The notes under the pieces were generated by a model. It did no database searches, had not been told where the DNA came from, and saw only the letters and a program-made list of their open reading frames with translations. The position numbers and the translations under genes were made by a program. A stretch of 64,000 bases of DNA. Origin: Mortierella sp. BCC40632 (Eukaryota; Mortierellomycota; Mortierellomycetes; Mortierellales; Mortierellaceae). Location: NCBI GenBank assembly GCA_011634665.1, contig WAEK01000014.1, forward strand, positions 1,341,501 through 1,405,500. The letters run 5' to 3'. This document shows, one piece after another, positions 52,851 to 62,083 of the stretch; position 1 is the first letter of the stretch, and each line of letters begins with the position of its first letter.

Positions 52851-53321
52851 AACGAAGGTCATAGTTCGTTCGTTACATAACGAAACGAAACGAAGTCCAA
52901 TTTGTATTTCATTAACTAAATTTAGGCTCCTAACGAATGGGTTCGTCGGTTCGTTGGTTCGTTGAGAAACACTGCTAGCAAGGACTGTTCCCTGTTCCTG
53001 GCTACTATCAATAGATCGTCTAAGTACGCTGCGATCCTTATTCCCTTGCGCCGAGCCCATCTGAGGATCGGTTTGAGGACCTTCGTAAAGACGAAGGGCG
53101 CCAATGAGAGACCGAAGGGTAGTACGCGGAACTGGTACTGTTTCCCTTTCCAATGGAATTGTAGGTGTTTCCTGGAAGACTCGTGGATGAGAACGTGGAG
53201 GAATGCATCCTGGAGATCTACACTGGTCATGTAGTCTCCCTTGTTTATCATATTGCAAACTACCTTGATCGTCTCCATTTTGAAATGTTTCTTCGGTACA
53301 TACTGATTTAAGGGACGTAGG

Positions 53322-53564
53322 TGTCATGGACAAAGCAGGGGGAAAAGGGTAAGAGGAACGAGGTAAGGCAAGATATGATTTTATTGCAGACTGAGGCAGA
53401 AGAGGAGGTGTACCTCACCTCCTATTTATACTATAGAGAAAATAAACTTTGACTTTCCGAACGCGTCTTGTTCGGAAAGTTTACACAGGTTACACTCCCA
53501 CTATCCGCCGAGGCGGATAGTTGCCCGCGCCTCTATAAGAAAAAGGGGTTGTTTATTCGTGACA
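53322..53564. mobile_element. Solo LTR 1
   Basis: 243 bp, TGTCATGGAC...TTCGTGACA, flanked by the 5-bp duplication GTAGG (53317-53321, 53565-53569). It has no internal domain, so it remains from recombination between two LTRs. Contains TATTTATAC. Inserted in the RT of DIRS-4. Confidence 0.88.
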
Positions 53565-54241
53565 GTAGGTTTAGAACAGGCCTCAAGTCTCCCGTTTTCT
53601 TTGGGATCGTAAAAAGTCGGCTCGTAAAGCCATCTTCGGTAGCTTCGTCTATTGCGCGTTTTTCGAGAAGAGCGAGGATTTCCTTCTCTATTGTTTCCGT
53701 CTCTTTAGTCGATCGAGGATGGTGGTGTCTGGGATGGGGACTGTCTGGCGGGAGAGAAGTGAGCGGGATTCTGAATCCATCTTCGATAGTCCGACGAATC
53801 CAGTCTTCGTCGGTGAGTCGTCTCCACGCTGCTTGGAACCGATGTAGTCGTCCTCCTACTGGCGTCCTCGGCCCCGACCGCGTCCCCTTGGGTTCGAGGC
53901 TTGCTGAAAAGACTGGCTGCTGCTGTCGCTGTTTGGAGTTTGATAAGAGTTCGAGTTCGATTGGCTCTGTTTCTCATTGTTGTTGCCTTCTGTGTGCCGC
54001 TGTTGGTTACCCTGGAAATTGTGGTTCCCATGATTTTTGTAGCCGCCTCTGCCCCTGCCCCTTCCGTTACCTCTGTCACCCTGTCCTGTCGCATTCTTGA
54101 GTGACTTGGTGAACTTTTGTTGATCGATAATCTCCTGGTGAGAAATGATTGGGGTCTTCCCGTTGGGGTCAGTAGGGGGAATGATATTCTTGTCTCTGCA
54201 AATGGCCTGCGTACGAAGATGGCCCATCTCAGTGCTGATTG

Positions 54242-54511
54242 TGTCAGGAACTGACACTGGGACCAAGGGGAAATGAGGGAGAGGGATGAGAGGACAGGCA
54301 AGGCAGGTATTCAAAGGAGGAAGGTTTTATTTCTGGATGTCGATCTAACGAGGGGAAGAGGGGAACTATTTATGTATGTTGGTCGGGGCAGTGACTCATG
54401 ATGACTTTACTACTGCGGGTGGCTGTCGTGCTGCGGGTGGCTTCCTCGGTGGCAAACAACAGTCGATCTCATTTGACTGAGGGGCCTGAAGAGAGAGAGG
54501 GTGGCGTGACA
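54242..54511. mobile_element. Solo LTR 2
   Basis: 270 bp, TGTCAGGAAC...GGCGTGACA, flanked by the 5-bp duplication GATTG (54237-54241, 54512-54516). It shares the TGTCA/TGACA ends with solo LTR 1 but is otherwise different. Inserted in Gag of DIRS-4. Confidence 0.88.
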
Positions 54512-54580
54512 GATTGCTGCGAGATTGTAACGAATGGTGTCCAGAGTCTCAATGATGTTAGCCATGACCGGTGTCGTGTA

Positions 54581-55068
54581 GTAACTGACACTGGTCGCAG
54601 TAGCTACGATTTTAGCCCTTTCCAAGAGGTGGACAACTTGGGGCTGCGGAGCCATCTGGTCTGCATGCCCCTCAATAGATAGTAGATGAATAAATACTTG
54701 AGCAGGCTCTTGTTTGCTCCGGGTCGTTTCTTCCTTTTGTTTTGGTTTCTTGTTGACTTTGAAAGTAAGATGCGTCCACCCTTCCCCTTTCTTTTGTAGA
54801 AGCTTGATTTAGCTTTGTGCTGCCTTCCGCTCGTTTCATGCCATTGAAGAGCTCCTGGCGACCCGTTGGTAGCATGGCGCTTCTGATGTTAGACTCTTCT
54901 CGTTTCGTACCCCCCCCCCCTCTTTCATTCTTTCCTTCCTTCCTGGCTGTTGTTCCCACCTGAGCAATCCTATGACTCTCATTCATTGGCCCTCGACCAG
55001 ATGACCGTCCCTTTGCCTCCCTCTCCTTTGAGCATGCCCCGTGTGTCTTTGGAGCAAGGAGCTACAGC
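54581..55068 (-). repeat. Repeat P copy 1 (5' region of a DIRS-4-type element)
   Basis: This is the inverted counterpart of 59676-60145. On the minus strand it carries an open frame starting MNESHRIAQVGTTARKEGKN and ending YSSTIY (54986-54672). A second frame starting at MAPQPQVVHLLERAKIVATA joins the Gag block of DIRS-4, so P is probably the 5' leader of that retroelement. The first frame is conserved between copies, but I do not recognise it. Confidence 0.5.
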
Positions 55069-55212
55069 TAGTGTTTCTCAAAAAAAGCCCGAGCCAAAAA
55101 AGCCAGTCCCACACAATGTAAATTTCGAGCCGAGTCGGGTGAGCTTTCACCGAGAAATTTTACATTGTGTGGGACTAGCTTTTTTGGCTCGGGCTTTTTT
55201 TGAGAAATACTA
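55069..55212. mobile_element. MITE-A copy 4 (hAT-type)
   Basis: 144 bp, ends TAGTGTTTCTC and GAGAAATACTA, 8-bp duplication GCTACAGC (55061-55068, 55213-55220). Confidence 0.86.
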
Positions 55213-55220
55213 GCTACAGC

Positions 55221-55451
55221 ACAACGCTGAGTATTTACTCTGTTTCCTGTCCCACAGGAGGCTATATCTAATGTAGCTGCTGTGATGTGCACGTGCCCAG
55301 GGCCCTGCTCCTCTGATATGGGTCTCCCACCATAGATCCCAAGTCGAACTGCAAGATTAAATGAAGCAGACAGTGGGTGACTGGGTGTACTTTACTAATG
55401 CTCCACCGAATCCTTGCCCCTATCCCTCTCTATCTCCCTAGACACACGCTC

Positions 55452-55501
<50 letters not shown>

Positions 55502-56378
55502 TTTTTTTTTTTTTTCGTCTATCTCTCCTTATATTTTCTCTCACTCTTTCTTTCACTACCTTTCTCTTTCTTTCTTTCTCTCTCTCACTCTTTCTTTCAC
55601 TACCTTTTCTTTCTTTCTTTCTTTCTCTCTCTCTCTCTATCGTAGCATTCCTTTTATTCTCCTCTAACTTTCTGAAGGGACGTGGAGGGAAGGCAACAAA
55701 GCCGGGTGTAATGGGGATAAAGAGTCGGAGCAGGCGTACTATAGACTATCGCATCTTATCTCTGTCTGTCTGTCTGTTTTTTTTTTTAATATTTCCCTTC
55801 ATTGTTGTAAGAATTGTCACGGAGAATGACCTGATGTTGTTCCTCATATTCTTGGTCATACAGTATTCAAAGTCTTCGCGTAGAGCATCCTCGTCAAATT
55901 GGGAGTCTACTCCAAAGTAATACTCTCATTCGACCCTCCGTACACCATTTTATCTTTTTGCAAGAGCATAGAGATGTGTCGGAAAGGCAATGGATACATG
56001 TCGTTCATGAGAAGCAATGGCATTGATATACTGAAGCGTCTTCAGGTATTTCAAAACCGACCAGGTCCTCATGGTTTACAAAGGGGATATCTTTGTACTC
56101 AAATGGTTCCAACCAACTGGATAGCTCTTTTAATTGAAAAATATATGGGTTGAATGAGCTTATTATCACTCCTTCTTCATCACGGGTAGAAATAGTGATG
56201 GAGCAAAGTTTATCATGCCTTGATTGCTGGATGTCATTGTCTGCTGATCTGGGGTCATGAGGAGGAGGAGGGGACTCCAAGTCCGAGAAAAGGGGGACAA
56301 TACTGACGTCGACCACTTCGAAAAGTTGCAATATTATTTCTATTTCTGTTGGATCTAGAAGGACAGGTTGGACATTGC
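55221..56378. repeat. Repeat R copy 2 (uninterrupted)
   Basis: The intact version of R, with CT microsatellite and poly-T at 55455-55515, where copy 1 carries DIRS-1. Similarity to copy 1 ends at about 56378, where DIRS-3 starts in copy 1. R is probably a duplicated genomic segment; no element ends were seen. Confidence 0.7.
56005..56331 (-). CDS. Conserved unknown ORF in repeat R (copy 2)
   Basis: A frame of about 108 codons: QLFEVVDVSIVPLFSDLESP, LCSITISTRDEEGVIISSFN, YIFQLKELSSWLEPFEYKD, DLVGFEIPEDASVYQ. Copy 1 (21209-21600) encodes nearly the same residues, with stops. Open here, decayed there, so it may be an exon of a real gene. No domain recognised; no start or splice sites can be fixed. 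Confidence 0.4.
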   Translation of the reverse strand: MQLFEVVDVSIVPLFSDLESPPPPHDPRSADNDIQQSRHDKLCSITISTRDEEGVIISSFNPYIFQLKELSSWLEPFEYKDIPFVNHEDLVGFEIPEDASVYQCHCFS

Positions 56379-58749
56379 AGCGGGGGTCATCGCGAGTACT
56401 CCTGGCTGGAGTGATTTTGCTCGAGGCATCCTTCGCAGATCAAACCTTAGCTGATTGAACCAAGGATAAAAAAAAAGGGACATATCTTTTGAGGTGAGGA
56501 AAGAGAGAGGGAGATAGGATGGTAGAGAGGAGAACAGAAGGCAAGGACAGTGTGAAAAGGGCATACTCTGTCTCATATCGCTCTTCATATGCTCCCTCTG
56601 TTTTGAGTAGCATGAAGCGATGAAGGGGAGAAGGCGGTGGAGACAAAAAGTGAAGTAGTGGACACAGAAAGTATAAGTACAATAGGAGAGGAGAGATTAG
56701 GCTTAATAGTGTGTTGTTTAATCTCTTTTTTCTCTTTTTCACTCTTTCTTGAAGTCTCTCTCTCTGTGTGTGTGTGGGTGTGAAGGTAATTAAACCTCAC
56801 ATTTAGTTGGTTTTACTCGAGATGTTTGAGTCATCTCATAGTCAAACTGGGGCAATTATTGCAAAGACACAGGGCAAATAGTGTTGCTTCATACTCCAGT
56901 TGTTAATATCTCTGTAAATGTGCAATGTGCGTGGGAAGACGTGAAAGAAAAAAAAGACAGTGTTGCGTGGGAAAGAAAAAGAAAAGGAGAGAAAGGTGTC
57001 TGTATGATAGGGATGTAATATCACTTTTACCCCTACTCTATCCAGGTTGGGCTCTATCTTGAAGAAGACCATGGAGCCATTAGTTACTGCTGAATCTGTC
57101 GTACACAGGAATGTAGATTCTTTCACAGAGATACTTCCGAGTATGAGTTGGTTTGCAGATCAGTGAGCTTGTGTATGGATACTCCAATGATTAAGGTGGA
57201 GCCTTTTTTTTATTGTTTCCTATTCCTTTCGCTTTTTGAAGTAGTGTATGGAGGCCAATGCTCTCTAATCCTTGGCTCAGAAGGAGCTCCAGTAAGTTGG
57301 TTTCTCATTTTAGGTGGGGATGGCACACTTTTATTGAAGTGGTAAAAGGGTAGTCTCCGTAATCCATAATGCTATCAACATTAGGCTTTTTATGTTTCTT
57401 TTTCAAACAACAATAGCTAATTCAATGGTTCACGGGAGGAAGACAATGTATTCATGTGAAAGGCAGCTTTGAATGGAAGAGAGAGATGAAGAGAGAGATT
57501 GAATGAATATGTTCGTGTGAGAGAGAGGGAAAAAGTGTGGGAATTGGCCATTTTTATGTTGATGACTGAAAGTCAGCAGTATCAAAAGCTCCTACGCTCT
57601 CTACGCAGATGCCATCAAACCCACTGCAGCTACAACCTCTTTCATGGAGCTGCTCCCAGTCTCTCTGTTGCAACAACTCCACTTAATTGCTCTGACCACC
57701 TTTCGCTTTTATACTGCAACTGCTACATCAACTGCTACATACATCTCTACAAAAAAAAAAAAAAAAAAAAGAGCATACCTTCCCACGACTGTACCTTTGA
57801 GGAGCCATATGTATGCGCTTCCTGCAATAATAGAAGCAAAAGAAAGCCAACTTATCGAGGTCAATGGTGAGCACACGCAAAGGAAGACGTTGAAATGAAC
57901 TACGCTCAAAATGGTTCAGTTGATAATGAAATGGAGACCATACACCTCTTGGGTCTCCTAGATGCCTCTCTCTCATATGCACTTGCCTTATTTCTGTTAT
58001 CAATGCATAGGAAGAATAGCTGGTGCTTTTTCTATTTCTTGAATAAAAGAAAAACAAAAAAGAAAAAGAAACTTGGCTCAAGTCAATGAAAGATTGAGGA
58101 TAAGAAAAGAGTAGAGACAAAAGGAAACACAGAGAGACAAATATCATGTACAGTAGGTTCTTACGGGTATGGTTGCTGGCGACTACAGGAAAGAGGAAAA
58201 AGTAATTAGGGCCTTTGCTGAAACGATGGATGGCGAGCATGCCGGCCGGAATGTATGGAATGTTAAGGTGAATGAGGATTTATGAGGGACGGCTGTGGGA
58301 ATGAGGGTAGGTTGTTGAGAGGAGGAGGAGGGAGGGAAGCAGGAGAGGATAAGAAAGAGTAGGAGGAGGAGTTTAGAGCTGGAGGATGGAAGAAAGAAAG
58401 AAAGGTGGAGTGCGGTCAAGGGGAAAAAAAGGAAAAAAAAAAAGTGGGGCATACCTCACATGGTGTACCATGACCTGTCACAGAATACAGTGCATTCTGT
58501 GCTCAGCCAGAAGACTGCTCGTGGGAAGATTTCTGACGCACATGGACTGAAGTTTCCTCATTTAGACAGATCCTCTCGACCTTTTGTGCTTTTTGCAAGG
58601 CTATGATGGCATGCGATGCATGGCCCTCTTTTGCTGAGGAGGCAAGAACATAATTCACAGAATGAGATAAGCTGGTCTTTTCTCAAGAAACGATGCCAGC
58701 GTACATGAGTCCAGGGCAGGGGGAGAGGTGAGCCTTGTTTATGGCTCTT
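56379..58749. other. No gene recognised; microsatellites and A/T runs
   Basis: 2.4 kb with GT/CT microsatellites (about 56755-56775), an A-run (57751-57770) after a unit ending TACATCTCTAC, and a polypurine stretch (58320-58450). Open frames are low-complexity. Possible retroposed piece at about 57590-57770, without visible target duplication. Confidence 0.35.
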
Positions 58750-58876
58750 TAGTAGGTTTCTGAGTAATCAGATTAGAGATGTTTGAGAGGACCCGACTAC
58801 TCGGTGAAGGAACTCTTTTGTAAGTCTGTGATACCTTCTTTGGGATGTTCAATAAATGATAAAAAAAAAAAAAAAA
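58750..58876 (+). repeat. Short dispersed repeat with poly(A), second copy
   Basis: AGATTAGAGATGTTTGAGAG, ACCCGACTAC, CTTCTTTGGGA, AATAAATGAT and an A16 run (58861-58876). It matches 2519-2635 in reverse. The AATAAA just before the A-run looks like a polyadenylation signal, as in a retrocopied transcript. Confidence 0.4.
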
Positions 58877-59118
58877 GTCTACCCATCTACGCCCTATGCA
58901 ATAAGGATAGGATTCTATTTTCGAGTTTTTCTCGAGGGTTCATGAATGAAAACGACCTTTTAATGGATGAAAGTGATTCATTTTTCAAAGGAGCATTTGG
59001 TCATTCACTTTTGATGAGGACATGGGGTCGATTCAGAAGGGGCATCTTAAGAGATTTTCCTTATTTGGGCATCGATACCTTTTTAGGCTGTGTCAGTTAC
59101 GTGCGTCATTATATAGAT

Positions 59119-59214
59119 GTAAATTTTCGAGCCGAGTCGGGTGAGCTTTCACCGAGAAATTTTACATTGTGTGGGACTAGCTTTTTCGGCTCGGGCTTTT
59201 TTTGAGAAACACTA
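59119..59214. mobile_element. MITE-A copy 5, left part missing
   Basis: The right 96 bp of MITE-A ending GAGAAACACTA. The next 8 bases (CCTTGGAG, 59215-59222) belong to the Gypsy-1b gag sequence, where the MITE inserted. The left arm and left flank are deleted at about 59119. Confidence 0.75.
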
Positions 59215-59675
59215 CCTTGGAGAAGAAGACGGCACCCTTGGATCCGTTGACTCGCGTTGAGACTGAGAGCATCGCTATACTCTTCAATATCCTTGATCCA
59301 GTTGGAAACGTTTTCGTTTGGAAGGCCTTTGAATTCATGGAGATGGACATTTTTAACAAAGGTATCGAAGTGGTTAGGCATAATGGAGGTGGTGGAAGGG
59401 AACTTCCTTTGCTACCATGTAACAAGGCAAGAGGAATAGGGAAGGAGAAGAACAAGGACAGGGACTAGGATAAAGCCTAGGGACAAGAGGTGAGTTACTA
59501 ACTGTTGTTTATTGAAGGTGGAAAAGAGGAAAATAAATACTATGGCTATTCTAACGCGAACCAGTTGCTCCTACAGACAAGTCGGGCCAACTGGGAAGGC
59601 ATGTTCTGCCAACATGGCAAGACCCTTGTTCTTTGGAATACAAAGAGTTGTCGAAGACAAGGATACTCTTTGACA
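59215..59675 (-). mobile_element. Gypsy-1b: gag start and 5' LTR of a truncated gypsy
   Basis: 59215-59417 matches the first part of Gypsy-1 gag (FDTFVKNVHLHEFKG, NVSNWIKDIEEYSDALSLN), and 59418-59675 is its LTR (258 bp, TGTAACAAGG...TTTGACA), diverged inside from Gypsy-1. It is inserted into repeat P after CAAAG. The rest of the element is gone. Confidence 0.85.
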
Positions 59676-60145
59676 CAAAGACACACGGGGGATGCTCAAA
59701 GGAGAGGAAGGCAAAGGGACGGTCATCTGGTCGAGGGCCAATGAATGAGAGTCATAGAATTGCTCAGGTGGAACAACAGCCAGGAAGGAAGGAAAGAATG
59801 AAAGGGGGGACGAAACGAGAAGAGTCTAACATCAGAAGCGCTATGCTTCCAACGGGTCGCCAGGAGCTCTTCAATGGCATGAAACGAGCGGAAGGCAGCA
59901 CAAAGCTAAATCAAGCTTCTACAAAAGAAAGGGGAAGGGTGGACGCATCTTACTTTCAAAGTCAACAGGGAACAAAAACAAAAGGAAGAAACGGCCAGGA
60001 GCAAACAAGAGCCTGCTCAAGTATTTATTCATCTACTATCTATTGAGGGGCATGCAGACCAGATGGCTCAGCAGCCCCAAGTTGTCCACCTTTTGGAAAG
60101 GGCTAAAATCGTAGCTACTGCGACCAGTGTCAGTTACTACACGAC
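59676..60145 (+). repeat. Repeat P copy 2
   Basis: The inverted counterpart of 54581-55060. It starts CAAAGACACACGG (CAAAG being the gypsy target site), has the frame MNESHRIAQVEQQPGRKE to YSSTIY (59740-60046), and ends in the Gag start of a DIRS-4-type element at about 60145. The two copies point toward each other around 55.1-59.7 kb. Confidence 0.55.
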
Positions 60146-60187
60146 AACGTTGCGATTGATAGAAAATGAAAATTAACCCAGTCAGGA

Positions 60188-60523
60188 TCATCTAGGCTGG
60201 GTGGTGCAGCAGAAGACGATGATGAAGGCTACAAAATGAAGAAGGTACCATTGATAAATTGTCATGAAGCATAGTCCATTGGTAAATGAGGCCCAAGAAT
60301 CCATTGATGTACGTACCAACCAATATTCTAGCAAGTAGAAAGCGAGCGCGCCGACAGGACATGACTCAACGTTAACGTTTCGCACTACAACACTGTATTG
60401 GATTTTTCCAAGCTTACTCGTCTTGCCCTGTCTCATCATCAAGACTACGCCAAGAACAAACTTTCGTTCTTGACCACCAATTACTGGTGCAACATTCTGG
60501 CCAAACAGGTCTGGTAACCTCAT
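60188..60523 (-). pseudogene. Crypton/Ndc10-type recombinase fragment
   Basis: The minus-strand frame has MRLPDLFGQNVAPVIGGQER, VLMMRQGKTSKLGKIQYSVV, VRNVNVESCPVGALAFYLLE. The QGKT-NKLG, R-N-ELCPVGALAFYL pattern is the conserved block of the Ndc10 domain II / Crypton-F tyrosine recombinase family. No catalytic Tyr is within reach: the frame runs into IYQWYLLHFVAF and a stop. The upstream end is cut by the LTR of Gypsy-3. A captured gene fragment or dead Crypton. Confidence 0.6.
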
Positions 60524-62083
60524 CCGGCGCGTGACCTCGCCGCGTCTAACAAAGAAGGGAGTGGCAGGAAAAGATGATCTTTATTGGTGGTAGGTGAAGG
60601 GACTATTTATACATGTGAGTGAGGTGGACCTTTTAAGTTATAGGGGTGGGAGTGGACATGACCTCAAAGGTTAAAGGGGTGGGTGCTGATGGTCGATACT
60701 GTGACACCTTCCCCCATTAAGTGAAGCAGGTCGTGATCCTTACAGTACTGTCTAAGGGTGTCTTCACAATGTGAAAGATTTTTGAGAGGCTCCCAGGTGG
60801 CATCTGAAGCAGCATCGTACCCGACCCATTTGACAAGAAAACTTGTCTTTTTCGTTTTGGGTGTCGTCCTGTGCGCTAAGATAGCCTCTACTTCATGTTC
60901 CTCATTACCCTCAATGATATCGGGTTCTGGAGGAGGTGAAGTCCGGCGGCCAAGCGACTCTGGAGATGGAACAAACGGTTTAAAACGGTCGACATGAAAT
61001 ACGTCATGTATTTTCAATGTAGGGGGTAGCTCGACCTTGAAGGAGACCGGGCTTCGTTGTTCGAGGAGTGTGAACGGGCCAAAGTATCGAGCCTGTAGTG
61101 ATGCAGCTGGTCGGCTAGAGTCATACGCAGTTGTGATGTTTTCCGTACTGAGCAGGACTTGGTCCCCCCACTTTGAATGAGTGTGGCCTCCGGTGAGCAT
61201 CAGCATTCTTGATTTGCTGATTCTGAGCCGAGAGAAGGCTGTCTTGTGCCAGAGATAATGAGGTCTTCTGCAAGGCAACAAATTTGTCCATGTCTGTGGG
61301 ACAAGCTTCTTCAGGGGGCCCGAGGAGGGAAGCAGGAACCCGTGGATGGAATCCATGATTGAGAAAAAATGGGGAGACTCCTGTGGATGAATTGACGGCA
61401 TTGTTGTATGCGAATTCTGCAGCAGGGAGGTATAGGTCCCAGTCATCCTGTTTGTGGTTCACTAGACTCCGAAGAACTGACTTAAGAGTTTGAATGGCTC
61501 GTTCGGATTGACCATCTGTCTGCGGATGAAATGCTGAGGACATGGCAAGCTTCGTTCCTAGTCGCTCGTGGAGGCGCTTCCAAAAGGAACTAGTGAACTT
61601 GCTATCCCGGTCGGAGACAATCGTGGAGGGCAACCCATGGAGGCGAAAGACATTTGCAAAGAAACAATTGGCAACGTCCTTTGCTGAATCTGTAGTCCGA
61701 CTAGGGGCAAAATGGACCTGTTTCGACAATTTGTCTACGAAGACAGTGATTGCATCGAATTTGCGTGCTGTTTGTGGTAGTTTTACCACGAAATCCATTG
61801 ATACTGTGTCCCAACGTTGTTCTAGAATGGCTAAAGGTTGAAGAAGTCCAGCTGGAAGGCGGCGGACTGCTTTGTTACGTTGGCAGCTCGAGCAGGATTC
61901 GACATACCGTCGGACATCATTTGACATCTTAGGCCAATAGGCAAACCGCCGTAAGGTGGCGTATGTCTTGGCAAAGCCGAAGTGGCCTGATATTGCAGCA
62001 TCATGAACCTCGTGGAGTAGGATTAAACGCAGAGTGGACGACTTCGGGACGCAGAGTAATAGGTCACCCTTGCGCTCGACATA

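Larger units (their letters stand above)
35867..52974 (-). mobile_element. hAT transposon spanning 17.1 kb with nested insertions
   Basis: The left end CAGTGTTTCTCAACGAACGA (35867) and right end TTCGTTGAGAAACACTG (52974) are inverted. They are flanked by the same 8 bp, CTAGCAAG, and the DIRS-4 RT sequence outside is continuous across the gap. Subterminal CGAAACGAA-rich repeats mark both arms. The transposase gene lies at 48326-52306 on the minus strand. Without DIRS-2 with its cargo (38297-48046), the left SINE and Tc1-4, the element would be about 5.4 kb, a normal hAT size. Confidence 0.85.
52975..54580 (-). pseudogene. DIRS-4 RT and Gag remnant, right part
   Basis: Minus-strand coding sequence close to DIRS-1: MTSVDLQDAFLHVLIHESSR, FRVLPFGLSLAPFVFTK, AAYLDDLLIVARNREQS (52985-53280), then the RT start (53570-53700), the Asn/Gly/Arg-rich Gag tail (RGNGRGRGRGGYKNHGNHNF, 54000-54080) and the Gag helical block ANIIETLDTIRYNLAAI (54517-54580). 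Two solo LTRs interrupt it. The recombinase end is lost on the left. This is the oldest layer of the nest. Confidence 0.8.

Noticed and set aside
35867..52974. A giant cargo-carrying transposon (Starship or Maverick type)
   Set aside because: No tyrosine-recombinase captain at an end, no polymerase or capsid genes. The size comes from nested elements with their own target duplications.
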